DNA of 48,140 bases from Prevotella sp. (GCA_017619755.1 JAFZRU010000051.1:1-48140), one strand, 5' to 3'; shown: positions 33,233 to 42,234, counted from the first letter of the stretch. The notes: generated by a model not told the origin, from the sequence alone. Program-made: numbers and translations.

Positions 33233-34318
33233 ATGGCAGAGCAAGAAGTAACACTGATGAAAGGCAATGAGGCCATCGCCCATGCCGCTATCCGCTGCGG
33301 CGCCGACGGGTATTTCGGATACCCCATCACGCCACAGAGCGAGGTGATAGAAACCCTCTGCGCACTGAAGCCTTGGGAAACCACCGGCATGGTGGTGGTG
33401 CAGGCTGAGAGCGAGGTGGCATCCATCAACATGGTGTATGGAGCCGCCGGCGCCGGCAAGCGCGCACTCACATCCTCGTCGAGCCCCGGCGTGGCCCTCA
33501 TGCAGGAAGGCATCGCCTACATGGCCGGTGCAGAACTGCCCGGCGTCTTTGTCAACGTACAGCGCGGAGGTCCCGGCTTAGGCACCATCCAACCTTCGCA
33601 GAGCGACTATTTCCAAGCCACCAGAGGCGGCGGCAACGGCGACTACTACGTCATCACCCTATGCCCCTCCTCCGTGCAGGAGATGGCCGACTTCGTGGAC
33701 CTGGCCTTCGAGCTGGCGTTCAAATACCGCAACCCGGCGATGATCCTCTCCGACGGCATCATCGGACAGATGATGGAGAAAATCGTACTGCCTCCCTACA
33801 AGCCCCGCCGCACCGACGAAGAAGTGATGGAGCAATGCCCATGGGCCTCCTTTGGAAAAAAGAAAAACAGGCAACCCAACATCATCACGTCGCTCGAACT
33901 GAAACCGGAGGCGATGGAGGTGAGAAACATTCACCTGCAAGAGAAATACCAACAGATACGTGACAACGAGGTGAGATACGAGACACAGCACTGCGAAGAT
34001 GCCGAATACCTCATCGTTGCCTTCGGCAGCGCCGCACGCATCTCCGAGAAAGCCATCGAACTCGCACGAGAAGAAGGCATCAAGGTGGGACTGCTGAGAC
34101 CCATCACCGTATGGCCGTTCCCCACAAAGGAGGTGATTGCCTACTCAAAAGGGAAGAAAGGGGTCTTGGTGGCGGAAATCAACGCCGGCCAGATGGTGGA
34201 GGACGTGCGCTTGGCCATCAACGGCGAGGTGCCCGTGGAACATTTCGGACGCTTAGGCGGCATCGTACCCGAGCCGGAAGAGATTGTGGAAGCATTGAAA
34301 ACAAAATTGATGAAATGA
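33233..34318 (+). CDS. vorB: 2-oxoacid:ferredoxin oxidoreductase, alpha subunit (VorB type)
   Basis: 361 residues. The start (LMKGNEAIAHAAIRCGADGYFGYPITPQSEVIE) is typical of the VorB/KorA alpha subunit, with ALTSSSSPGVALMQEGIAYMAGAELP as the pyrimidine-binding part. The complex oxidatively decarboxylates a 2-oxoacid to an acyl-CoA with TPP, or runs in reverse to fix CO2. The branched-chain 2-oxoacid (3-methyl-2-oxobutanoate) naming is conventional for this type; 2-oxoglutarate is also possible. The stop overlaps the start of the beta gene by 4 bases (ATGA). Confidence 0.9.
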   Translation: MAEQEVTLMKGNEAIAHAAIRCGADGYFGYPITPQSEVIETLCALKPWETTGMVVVQAESEVASINMVYGAAGAGKRALTSSSSPGVALMQEGIAYMAGAELPGVFVNVQRGGPGLGTIQPSQSDYFQATRGGGNGDYYVITLCPSSVQEMADFVDLAFELAFKYRNPAMILSDGIIGQMMEKIVLPPYKPRRTDEEVMEQCPWASFGKKKNRQPNIITSLELKPEAMEVRNIHLQEKYQQIRDNEVRYETQHCEDAEYLIVAFGSAARISEKAIELAREEGIKVGLLRPITVWPFPTKEVIAYSKGKKGVLVAEINAGQMVEDVRLAINGEVPVEHFGRLGGIVPEPEEIVEALKTKLMK

Positions 34319-35088
34319 TGGAAGCAAACGAAATCATCAGCCCCGAGAACCTGGTTTACAAGAAACCGACACTCATGAACGACGTCCCGATGCACTACTG
34401 CCCGGGCTGCTCGCACGGAGTGGTGCACAAACTCATCGCCGAGGTGATAGAGGAGATGGGCATGGAGGAGAAGACGGTGGGCATCTCACCAGTGGGATGC
34501 GGCGTGTTCGCATACAAATACATCGACATCGACTGGCAGGAGGCAGCACATGGCCGCGCCCCCGCCGTGGCCACCGGCATCAAACGGCTGTGGCCCGACC
34601 GCCTGGTATTCACCTACCAAGGCGACGGAGACCTGGCATGCATCGGCGCGTGCGAGACCATCCACGCCCTCAACCGCGGAGAGCATATCGTCATCATCTT
34701 CATCAACAACGCCATCTACGGCATGACGGGAGGACAGATGGCCCCCACCACGCTCATCGGACAGAAGACCTCCACCTGCCCATACGGCCGTGAACCGGCT
34801 CTCCATGGCTATCCGCTGAAAATCACCGAGATAGCAGCCACCCTCGAAGGCACCTGCTATGTGACGCGACAAAGCGTGGAGAACGTGGCGGCCATCCGCA
34901 AGGCGAAAAAGGCGCTGCGCAAGGCCTTCGAGGCTTCCATGGCCGGCAAGGGCTCCTGCTTGGTGGAGTTCGTGAGCACCTGCAGCAGCGGTTGGAAACT
35001 CCCCCCGAAGAAAGCCAACGAGTGGATGGAGGAACACATGTTCAAGTTCTACCCCAAAGGCGACCTGAAGGACAGCACGGAAGATTAA
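34315..35088 (+). CDS. 2-oxoacid:ferredoxin oxidoreductase, beta (TPP) subunit
   Basis: 257 residues from the ATG at 34315, which overlaps the alpha stop; a second ATG at 34318 is next to it. The TPP-binding motif starts at GDGDLACIG and ends at FINNAIYGMTGGQ, and CPGCSHG near residue 26 is the iron-sulfur-ligand region of this subunit. Together with alpha it forms the catalytic core. A 7-base unit (AAAGATG) is repeated after the stop at 35088. Confidence 0.92.
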   Translation: MMEANEIISPENLVYKKPTLMNDVPMHYCPGCSHGVVHKLIAEVIEEMGMEEKTVGISPVGCGVFAYKYIDIDWQEAAHGRAPAVATGIKRLWPDRLVFTYQGDGDLACIGACETIHALNRGEHIVIIFINNAIYGMTGGQMAPTTLIGQKTSTCPYGREPALHGYPLKITEIAATLEGTCYVTRQSVENVAAIRKAKKALRKAFEASMAGKGSCLVEFVSTCSSGWKLPPKKANEWMEEHMFKFYPKGDLKDSTED

Positions 35089-35129
35089 AGATGAAAGATG
35101 AAAGATGAAAAATTAAAGAAAAAAGATAT

Positions 35130-35675
35130 ATGAAAAAAGAAATCATCATATCCGGCTTCGGAGGCCAGGGAGTGTTGTCCATGGGAAAGATTTTGGCCTA
35201 TTCCGGCCTGATGGAAGGCAAGGAGGTGACATGGATGCCAGCCTACGGCCCTGAGCAGCGCGGCGGCACCGCCAACGTCACCGTGATCGTCAGCGACGAG
35301 CGCATCTCGTCGCCCATCCTCAGCCGCTACGACATTGCCATCGTGCTCAACCAACCCTCCTTGGACAAGTTTGAGCCAAAAGTGAAGCCCGGCGGCATAC
35401 TCATCTACGACAGCTACGGCATCCTCAACCCGCCCACCCGTAAAGACATCGAGGTCTATAGCATCAACGCCATGGACAAGGCGGCAGAGATGAAGAACGC
35501 CAAGATTTTCAATATGATTGTCCTTGGTGGCCTTCTCCATGTTTGCCCCGTCGTCACCAACGCCGGCTTGGAGAAAGCCCTGAAAAAGACCCTCCCCGAG
35601 CGTCACCACGACCTCATCCCCCTCAATATGGAGGCCATCAGAGTGGGCGGCGAGGTCATGGAGAAAAAAGGATAA
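35130..35675 (+). CDS. 2-oxoacid:ferredoxin oxidoreductase, gamma subunit
   Basis: 181 residues. IISGFGGQGVLSMGKILAYSG is the conserved start of the gamma (CoA-binding) subunit, followed by WMPAYGPEQRGGTANVTVIVSD. It completes the complex of delta, alpha, beta and gamma. A 41-base spacer separates it from the beta gene. A 9-bp-step TCTAGA array starts 4 bases after its stop. Confidence 0.93.
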   Translation: MKKEIIISGFGGQGVLSMGKILAYSGLMEGKEVTWMPAYGPEQRGGTANVTVIVSDERISSPILSRYDIAIVLNQPSLDKFEPKVKPGGILIYDSYGILNPPTRKDIEVYSINAMDKAAEMKNAKIFNMIVLGGLLHVCPVVTNAGLEKALKKTLPERHHDLIPLNMEAIRVGGEVMEKKG

Positions 35676-35678
35676 TTA

Positions 35679-35738
35679 TCTAGAGAATCTAGAATATCTA
35701 GAAAATCTAGAGCATCTAGAAAATCTAGAGATTCTAGA
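35679..35738. repeat. Array of seven TCTAGA hexamers at a 9-bp step
   Basis: TCTAGA starts at 35679, 35688, 35697, 35706, 35715, 35724 and 35733, exactly 9 bp apart each time. The three bases between vary (mostly A with GA, AT, AA or GC). It starts 4 bases after the stop of the gamma subunit and ends 7 bases before a terminator. Confidence 0.95.
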
Positions 35739-35744
35739 AAATGC

Positions 35745-35783
35745 CCCCTTGGAAGACCATTACGGCCTTCCAAGGGGTTTTTA
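35745..35783 (+). terminator. Rho-independent terminator after the oxidoreductase operon
   Basis: CCCCTTGGAAG (35745-35755) and CTTCCAAGGGG (35767-35777) form an 11-bp perfect stem with an 11-base loop, followed by TTTTT. The tail overlaps the stop of the convergent hydrolase gene. Confidence 0.92.
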
Positions 35784-36950
35784 CAAGTTTTTCTTGAAGA
35801 ACTTCAGCATCCTCTCCTGCACCTTCACCCCGCAGGAGTGCTTGATGTCCCATATCTCTGTTTCAAGCTTCTCGCCAGCCTTCTGGCTGTCCCATGTGTC
35901 GTGCATGGTCTGGAAGGCGGCCTTGACACCCCTGACGGGGAATAGGTGGTCCTGCGTGCCGTTGATGAAGAGCATGGGCTTGGGGCATGCCATGGAAGCG
36001 ATATGCGGATAGTCGAGATACTGGCGGAGTCCTGGGAGACAGTTGGCAAACCCTCCATTCTCTTTCTTATTGTCTGCGGTGGACATCTGTACGTCGGTGG
36101 TCACCATCCAGCAGATGGCCGCCCCCGCCTTGATGTGGTCGGAGAGGGCCGAGAGCATCCATGCGCGATAGCCACCCATGGAGCATCCCAGGCATCCCAC
36201 ACGCTTGCCATCCACCATGGGGAGGGAGCAGAGAAATTCCGTGGCGGTGATGTCGTCATAGTGCATAAATGCACAGAGGTCGCGCCCGAGCATCATCATA
36301 TTGCCGGCGATGATGTCATACTTGCTTCTGTCCACCCCCTCCTGGCGGCCTCGCTCGCCCCACAGCGGTGCGTCGGTAGAGAACACCACGTAGCCGTTGC
36401 GGGCCATGAAATCACCCACATACTGACCCTCGTAGAGGTTGTCCACCCAGGCGTCGGCATCGTCAAGCACCTCCTTCTCCACGCCGAAGGGGCGTATCAT
36501 CTTCTCCTTTCCAATATAGAGGTGTGCGCCATGGTCGTGGAGGGCATTGATGGCGGGAAACGGCCCCTTGCCGTCCGGCACGAGGAGGTAGGCAGTCACC
36601 CTGGCGTATGCGTTGATGTTGAAGGCGATTTTCTGTGCCGTGTATCCCTCCCTTCGCTCCGTGGCCAACACCTCCATGTCGTAGTTGGCAGCGGCCTTCG
36701 GCGGGGTCATCATACACTCAAACACCTTCTTCCGGGCCATGTCCCTCCACTTGGGAAACTTCCTCACCTTGCTGTTGCCCCACGCCAAGGGATAGGTGAG
36801 CTCGGTCTTCAACTGCTCCACGTATGCGGGGAGTTCGAAAGAGAACTCATACTTGTCGCGCTTCTGAACCGGCTTTTTCTGCGCAGAGGCCGACAAGGCC
36901 GCCCCCATGACGAAGACGAGCAAAGCTGTCAGGAAGTTTCTTCTTACCAT
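35781..36950 (-). CDS. Secreted alpha/beta hydrolase (dienelactone hydrolase / acetyl-esterase-like)
   Basis: 389 residues from the ATG at 36950; a GTG three codons earlier is less likely. A signal peptide (MVRRNFLTALLVFVMGAALSASA, cut before Q) exports it. The alpha/beta hydrolase nucleophile elbow is G-C-S-M-G-G near residue 260, with Asp in INGTQDHLFPV and His in KHSCGVKV as likely partners. Large secreted members of this family often remove acetyl or other esters from plant polysaccharides, but the substrate is not clear. It is the last gene of a unit with the amylase and the small peptide, starting 12 bases after the latter. Confidence 0.85.
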   Translation of the reverse strand: MVRRNFLTALLVFVMGAALSASAQKKPVQKRDKYEFSFELPAYVEQLKTELTYPLAWGNSKVRKFPKWRDMARKKVFECMMTPPKAAANYDMEVLATERREGYTAQKIAFNINAYARVTAYLLVPDGKGPFPAINALHDHGAHLYIGKEKMIRPFGVEKEVLDDADAWVDNLYEGQYVGDFMARNGYVVFSTDAPLWGERGRQEGVDRSKYDIIAGNMMMLGRDLCAFMHYDDITATEFLCSLPMVDGKRVGCLGCSMGGYRAWMLSALSDHIKAGAAICWMVTTDVQMSTADNKKENGGFANCLPGLRQYLDYPHIASMACPKPMLFINGTQDHLFPVRGVKAAFQTMHDTWDSQKAGEKLETEIWDIKHSCGVKVQERMLKFFKKNL

Positions 36951-36962
36951 GTCATACACAGA

Positions 36963-37163
36963 TTATTCATCCCACAGCTTGTTGTTGTACACACCTTCCT
37001 CGAAAAAGGAGGTGGAGTTGGCATCCAACTCACCATCGTCAAGGACGTGTACATCCCTTGTAGGCTCGCTGAAGCCATCATCGCCAAGCAGTCTCTCACC
37101 CGTCAATGGCACCACGTCACTCACGGGGGTGATATATGTTTTCTTTTCCATATCGCTCATCAT
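36963..37163 (-). CDS. Small peptide of the KKTYI-x-P ... LWDE type, behind the amylase gene
   Basis: 66 residues from the ATG at 37163, or 62 from 37151 (MEKKTYITP), which matches its relative better. It shares KKTYI-x-P and the terminal NKLWDE with the peptide at 28950-29132, while the middle is acidic (FSEPTRDVHVLDDGELD) and has no glycine run. No signal peptide. Its first ATG is one base behind the amylase stop, so translation is probably coupled. Function unknown. Confidence 0.8.
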   Translation of the reverse strand: MMSDMEKKTYITPVSDVVPLTGERLLGDDGFSEPTRDVHVLDDGELDANSTSFFEEGVYNNKLWDE

Positions 37164-37164
37164 T

Positions 37165-40100
37165 TTATCTCACCACAAATTTCTTTCCATTGCTAATATA
37201 GACTCCCTTGGGGAGGCGCTCCTTGTTGCCGGATGCACCCACCTTCCTGCCGTCAAGGGTGAAGACACCCTTTGCACGGCTCTTTTCGGACAAGACCTCA
37301 CGGATGCCATCGGCCTCTCCCTCGTCGAACACCGCCTCCACGGCAGAACCCATTTCGCTATCGGTCACGATGTATGCACGGAAGGGATTGACCCCCACCC
37401 GGCTTCCCACCTGGACAAAGGTGCCGTTGCTGTATCCGTAATACACCTCTTCCGCCGAGGTGAGCAATACGCGCTGCATCGTCCCCCTGAACGTCACGTT
37501 GTCGGCAGTCGTCTCCAAGTTGGCGGTCTGCGCCACCGTGCGTCCATCGAGGTTGGCAAAGGGCTGCCCGGAAGCCTCCACCACGTAGGGGTGGTTGGCC
37601 TCCATCGCCTCCACGAGTGAGAAATGGAAATTGCCTTTTGATGTCAGTCCGTCGAACTCGTATGCCTTGATGCCCAACTCAGACATTTCGGCAGCGGTGA
37701 TGGCAAAGGGGAGGCAAACGGTCACTTTCTTGCCCGTCTGGAAGGTGCGGTCGTAACTGACGGCATCGGCGGTGAAGCCCGCAGTGGCACAGAAGTCGTA
37801 TGCACCATCGGTGAGTGCCAACTGTGAACAATTTCCACCCACCACGGCGTTGCAAGGCAGCAGGGCCGGGGCTTGCTCGGCAGTGGCGGTGACGAGTGCG
37901 TTCTTGTTGACGCCCCGGTCATAGAAACTGAAATGTTTCATGCCCACGACGTCGGCGTTGGTCTCCGTCACCTGCCAGGTGGCCGTGGTGCGGTAGTTAT
38001 CCTGGCTGTCGGCACTTTTGAGGACGGTGATAGCTCCCACCTGCCACGTGGCGGCGTCCGAAGTGAGCGTCATCTTCAACACGCCCTCCTCGGCGAGGAG
38101 ATACCGTGCCTGCACCTTGTGCCAGCCGTTGTTGGTGCCGGTGACCACGCCTTCCACCACGCCGTCGGGGGTGACGGTGGAGGTGGCCCCGTCGAGGCCG
38201 GTGAGGTCGGTGGTGGCGGTGGCGTTGTCGCTGCCCCCGGGCGTGCCAACGGTGAGTGTCACCGTTCCGCCAGAGGTGCCTCTGACGATGGCTTGCACGG
38301 TGTATTCACCGGCCGGGTAGTAGAGGCTATGTGTCATGGTTTCCCCGCTTCCTGCCTGTGCGAGGGAGGTGGTGTTGCCATCCCAGTTGGTGCCGCTGAC
38401 CATTGTGGCGCCGCGCATAACAGTTGGGAAGAAATAGAGTTGGCTTTCGGATGCCAGTCCGCTTTGGTCGTAATAGGCGGCATTGTAGAACTCGAGATTT
38501 CCGGTCTGTCCGCCATTGTTGTTGTTATTGAAGATGATGTGGTCTGGCACGCCGTCACCGATGTTCTTGGCAATGCTCCATCGGTAGATGTCGTTGCCGG
38601 TGCTCGACTTGCCCACCTTCTCCATGGTCTGTCCCGGCCATTCGCCGGCGTATTTCTTGTCAGGTATATCATAGAACCAAGTACACCATGCATAGGCTTT
38701 GTACCATCCGTCTGGTGCGTCGAAGTAGGCGTGCACCGTGGGGGCTTCGCCGTCGCCTCGGAAGAGCGAGGTGTAGTCGGCGTATTTCCCGTCGTCGCCC
38801 TTGTAGTAGCAAATGTAAATGTCATCGCTGAACGGACCGATGTTGGAACTTTGATGACCGTCGTTGAAATGAACGATGACGCTGAGCGACGAGATGTGGA
38901 ATGTCTGCTTGTACCATGTGGTGCCGTCGTCGCGGGTGACTTTCTCGGTGAGTTGTCTGCCAGGGAATCCGCCGTTGGGTTGGTTGCCGCCGTTCCAAGC
39001 ATAGAGGTAGGGCGCCCCCTGGTTGTTGTCTTTCACATAGACGGTGATGTCCTTTGCGCTCTCGGCATCGATGGCGTCGTATGTCTGGGCGTTATATACG
39101 CCATCCCATAGATAGAAGGCGAAATTATCACCGCTCTGCACAAGGGTGTGTTGGTCGATATCGGGGTTTACGGGATTGCCCAGTGTGAGTATGACGGAGC
39201 CATTTTTCCCCGTCACCTTCAGGTAGTATCCTCCGTCCAACGAATATTGCGCGGTGATGGTGCTTTGGTTGGTGATGCCGGCAGCATATCGTGCCGCAAT
39301 CATCTTCTTAAGCTCTGGCTTGTATTGCTTCCAATGAGGCAGGAAGACGCACGGCGTACCTGGCATGGCGAGGATGAAGGCGTTGGCGGCCAACACATTG
39401 TTGTTCACACGATCGTAGTCATTGCGGTAGGTGTCGTGGTTATCGACAAAAGTGACGGCATAGCGTTGCCAATCGGAACTGCCGGCAACACCCTTGTTGC
39501 TAAGTCCGCCCCAATTGTTGTTGTTGAACACATCGTTCATCACATATTTGAGCGGGAAGTCGAAGGCGGCGGACTGCGGCACCCAACTGGCGGGGCGTCC
39601 CGTTTCATTTATCCAATTCCATACCACATTGTCAAAACTGCTGTCCCAATATTCTCCTACGGAGAACTCCGGCTGGGCATGCATGTTGTACAGGCCGGTG
39701 TAATACCCTTTGTATCCCTTCACCATGTCGTAGCGGAAGCCCACGTACCCGAGTTCCTTGATGAGGAAGTCGAGGTAGGTATAGATGTTCTGCTGCACTT
39801 GGGCATTGGTGTGGTCCAGGTCACGACAACCGTCGAAATTGTCGGCCTCGTCATCGTAGGCGCTGCTATTGCATGTGTATTGCACGCCATCATGGAGGCC
39901 ATCATTTTGGGTGAAGACCTCGTCATTCTTACAGATGCCCCACAAGTCGGACATGTCTGTACACCAGGTGACGGTGTAGGTGTCTCCCGTGGTGGGGCCA
40001 GTGACGGTCTCGTTGGGGAAGTCGGCCCAGTTGGTCAGGCCGTTCTTGTGGTTGATGACGACATCCTCGATGAAGCCGGTGCCTTTGGCCTTGAAGGTTT

Positions 40101-40428
40101 GGATCATCTGCATCAACTCCTCTTGTGTGCCGAAGCAGGTGTTGTGCTTCAGCCAATAAACGGGCGAGTAGCCCATATTCTCATAGCCCCAATTGCCAGG
40201 GGAGTTCCATTGGTCAGCTTTCGTCTGCCCGGAATTGGGCACCCAGATGAGTTTGAAATACTGCGATAGTTCGTCGGCCTGATTAGTGAGGGTTGTCCAT
40301 TTGGCATCCTCGTAGGAGTCCCAGTAGAAGCCCTGGAGCATCACACCGCCGTAATTGGCTGGCCAGCCCTGGGCAAGCAGCCCCATGGGCAGGAGCAAGA
40401 ATAGGAAATAAAGTAGTTTTCTTCTCAT
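37165..40428 (-). CDS. Secreted GH13 alpha-amylase with starch-binding modules
   Basis: 1087 residues. A signal peptide (LLLPMGLLA, cut before Q20) precedes a GH13 barrel: DVVINH (122-127), nucleophile D234 in FRYDMVKGY, acid E259 in GEYWD, and FVDNHD (327-332). It hydrolyses alpha-1,4-glucan. Two starch-binding-like repeats follow (near 457-540 and 560-655; the second, with WYKAYAWCTWFYD, resembles CBM26), then a carbohydrate-binding-like jelly roll (MVSGTNWDGNTTSLAQAGSGE..) and a sorting-type end (FTLDGRKV..LPKGVYISNGKKFVVR). It is first in a unit with the small peptide and the hydrolase. A TAATTTTG box (leftward, 40504-40497) is upstream. Confidence 0.9.
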   Translation of the reverse strand: MRRKLLYFLFLLLPMGLLAQGWPANYGGVMLQGFYWDSYEDAKWTTLTNQADELSQYFKLIWVPNSGQTKADQWNSPGNWGYENMGYSPVYWLKHNTCFGTQEELMQMIQTFKAKGTGFIEDVVINHKNGLTNWADFPNETVTGPTTGDTYTVTWCTDMSDLWGICKNDEVFTQNDGLHDGVQYTCNSSAYDDEADNFDGCRDLDHTNAQVQQNIYTYLDFLIKELGYVGFRYDMVKGYKGYYTGLYNMHAQPEFSVGEYWDSSFDNVVWNWINETGRPASWVPQSAAFDFPLKYVMNDVFNNNNWGGLSNKGVAGSSDWQRYAVTFVDNHDTYRNDYDRVNNNVLAANAFILAMPGTPCVFLPHWKQYKPELKKMIAARYAAGITNQSTITAQYSLDGGYYLKVTGKNGSVILTLGNPVNPDIDQHTLVQSGDNFAFYLWDGVYNAQTYDAIDAESAKDITVYVKDNNQGAPYLYAWNGGNQPNGGFPGRQLTEKVTRDDGTTWYKQTFHISSLSVIVHFNDGHQSSNIGPFSDDIYICYYKGDDGKYADYTSLFRGDGEAPTVHAYFDAPDGWYKAYAWCTWFYDIPDKKYAGEWPGQTMEKVGKSSTGNDIYRWSIAKNIGDGVPDHIIFNNNNNGGQTGNLEFYNAAYYDQSGLASESQLYFFPTVMRGATMVSGTNWDGNTTSLAQAGSGETMTHSLYYPAGEYTVQAIVRGTSGGTVTLTVGTPGGSDNATATTDLTGLDGATSTVTPDGVVEGVVTGTNNGWHKVQARYLLAEEGVLKMTLTSDAATWQVGAITVLKSADSQDNYRTTATWQVTETNADVVGMKHFSFYDRGVNKNALVTATAEQAPALLPCNAVVGGNCSQLALTDGAYDFCATAGFTADAVSYDRTFQTGKKVTVCLPFAITAAEMSELGIKAYEFDGLTSKGNFHFSLVEAMEANHPYVVEASGQPFANLDGRTVAQTANLETTADNVTFRGTMQRVLLTSAEEVYYGYSNGTFVQVGSRVGVNPFRAYIVTDSEMGSAVEAVFDEGEADGIREVLSEKSRAKGVFTLDGRKVGASGNKERLPKGVYISNGKKFVVR

Positions 40429-40658
40429 GGCGTATTGATTTTGTTATTAGTTTTGACGCTTTGCAAACCTTTGGTTTTCAACCAATTTACATGCTGCAAA
40501 ATTACCGAAAAATAGAATAGGATGAAAGAAAAAAGGCTGTAAAAAAAAGCACTTTTTATGCAAACGATTGCACAGATGTGTGAAACTTGGCGGCGTCGCA
40601 GCAATGCCAACACCTACACAGCCCTAAAACATAAAAATCCATAAAAAGAGGAAAACCT
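40429..40658. other. Divergent regulatory spacer, amylase / aldehyde dehydrogenase
   Basis: No gene is visible. The leftward side has CAAAATTA at 40497-40504 (TAATTTTG leftward), a likely -7 box for the amylase gene without a clear partner box. The right side leads into the strong rightward promoter at 40659-40689. Confidence 0.5.
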
Positions 40659-40689
40659 TTTGCCGTTTGCAGGAAAATTGCTATTTTTG
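40659..40689 (+). promoter_or_regulatory. Bacteroides-type promoter of the aldehyde dehydrogenase gene
   Basis: TTTG (40659-40662), exactly 19 bases, TATTTTTG (40682-40689). Both boxes match the consensus fully. The leader of about 65 bases contains the sequence ATGACAAAATGA (40706-40717) and a 19-codon out-of-frame ORF (40714-40773) that overlaps the gene start by 14 bases. Confidence 0.85.
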
Positions 40690-40759
40690 TGGGGCATTTT
40701 CAGAAATGACAAAATGAAGGAAAACACCATTAATACATGTCTAACTAAAACAACATCTT

Positions 40760-42199
40760 ATGAAAGACCTTAAAATGTACATCAACGGAAAGTTCGTTGA
40801 GAGCAAGTCGGGAAAATGGATTGACGTCCTCAACCCCTCCACGGAGGAAGTGATCAGCCGTCAACCAGAAGGAACCGTGGAAGAGGTGGACGAGGCACTG
40901 GACGCCGCCACCGCCGCCCAGAAGGCATGGGCAAAGACCCCCGCCATCGAGCGCGCCAGCTATCTGAAGAAGATGGCCGACGGCATCCGCGGACGTCGCG
41001 ACGAATTTGTGGACATCATCATGCGCGAGCAAGGCAAGACCCGTGGATGGGCATCCGTGGAAGTGGACGTGACAGCCGACTATTTCGACTACATGGCCAC
41101 CTTCGCCCGCTCCATCGAGGGTGAGATCATCCCAAGCGACCGCCGTGGCGAGACCATCATGCTCTTCAAGGAGCCCATCGGTGTGGTCGCCGGCATCCTT
41201 CCTTGGAACTTCCCGTTCTTCCTCATCGCCCGCAAGGCCGGTGCAGCTCTCATCACCGGTTGCACCATTGTCATCAAGCCGTCACAACTGACGCCGGAGA
41301 ACTGCTGCGAGTTTGCCAAGGTGGTGGATGCCACCGGCCTCCCCGCCGGCGTGTTCAACGTCATCACCGGCAAGGGCTCCGTGGTGGGCAACGCCATGGC
41401 CGCCAGTCCGAAAATCGGCATCGTGAGCGTGACGGGCAGCGTGGGCGCCGGCGAGAGCATCATGAAGGCCGCCGCCAACAACATCACGAAGGTGTCGTTG
41501 GAGTTGGGTGGCAAGGCCCCGGCCATCGTCTTCCCCGACGCCGACTTGGAGGCCTCCGCACAATGGATTGTGGACTCCCGCATCGGCAACAACGGCCAGA
41601 TTTGCAACAACGCCGAGCGCGTCTATGTGCACAAGGACATCAAGAAGGAATTCACCGACATCCTCGTCAAGAAGATGGAGGCGGTGAAGGTGGGCGACCC
41701 CTGCCAAGACGACGGCGTGGACATGGGTCCGTTAGTGGAGCAGCGCGCATTAGAGAGCGTGGAGGCCAAGGTGGCCAACGCCATCAAGCAAGGCGCGAAG
41801 TTGCTCTGCGGCGGCAAGCGCGTGGGCGAGAAGGGCTATTTCTACGCCGCCACCGTGCTCGACAACGTGAAACAGGACTTCGACATCGTGCATGAGGAAA
41901 CCTTCGGCCCGGTCATCCCCCTCTTGGAGTTTGAGGACATCGACCAAGTCATCACCTGGGCCAACGACGTGGAGTACGGCCTGGCCTCATCCGTGTTCAC
42001 CAAGAACATCGACACGGCCGCCAAGGTGTGCCGCGAACTGGAGTTCGGCGAGGTGTATGTCAACCGCGAGCATTTCGAGGCCATGCAAGGCTTCCATGCC
42101 GGCAAGAAGAAGAGCGGCATCGGCGGCGCCGACGGCAAGCACGGCGTGGAGGAATACCTCTCCACCAAGGTGGTCTATATGGACACCCACTACGAGTAA
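40760..42199 (+). CDS. aldA: Lactaldehyde/glycolaldehyde-type aldehyde dehydrogenase (AldA-like)
   Basis: 479 residues, the same length as E. coli AldA and very similar along its whole length. It oxidises small aldehydes such as L-lactaldehyde to the acid with NAD+. The catalytic Cys is C282 in NNGQICNNAERVYV, the base is E248 (LELGGK) and N150 (LPWNFPF) stabilises the intermediate. The AldA-type end (EAMQGFHAGKKKSGIGGADGKHG) is clear. Lactaldehyde arises from rhamnose and fucose breakdown, which would fit the rhamnogalacturonan lyase in this window; the link is inferred. It has its own promoter and terminator. Confidence 0.92.
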   Translation: MKDLKMYINGKFVESKSGKWIDVLNPSTEEVISRQPEGTVEEVDEALDAATAAQKAWAKTPAIERASYLKKMADGIRGRRDEFVDIIMREQGKTRGWASVEVDVTADYFDYMATFARSIEGEIIPSDRRGETIMLFKEPIGVVAGILPWNFPFFLIARKAGAALITGCTIVIKPSQLTPENCCEFAKVVDATGLPAGVFNVITGKGSVVGNAMAASPKIGIVSVTGSVGAGESIMKAAANNITKVSLELGGKAPAIVFPDADLEASAQWIVDSRIGNNGQICNNAERVYVHKDIKKEFTDILVKKMEAVKVGDPCQDDGVDMGPLVEQRALESVEAKVANAIKQGAKLLCGGKRVGEKGYFYAATVLDNVKQDFDIVHEETFGPVIPLLEFEDIDQVITWANDVEYGLASSVFTKNIDTAAKVCRELEFGEVYVNREHFEAMQGFHAGKKKSGIGGADGKHGVEEYLSTKVVYMDTHYE

Positions 42200-42234
42200 G
42201 CCTTAGCCAGCACATAACCGTTGCGAAGCCCGAG

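Noticed and set aside
35088-35125. AAAGATG repeated three times between the beta and gamma subunit genes
   Set aside because: It is a short low-complexity run; nothing beyond slippage is needed to explain it.
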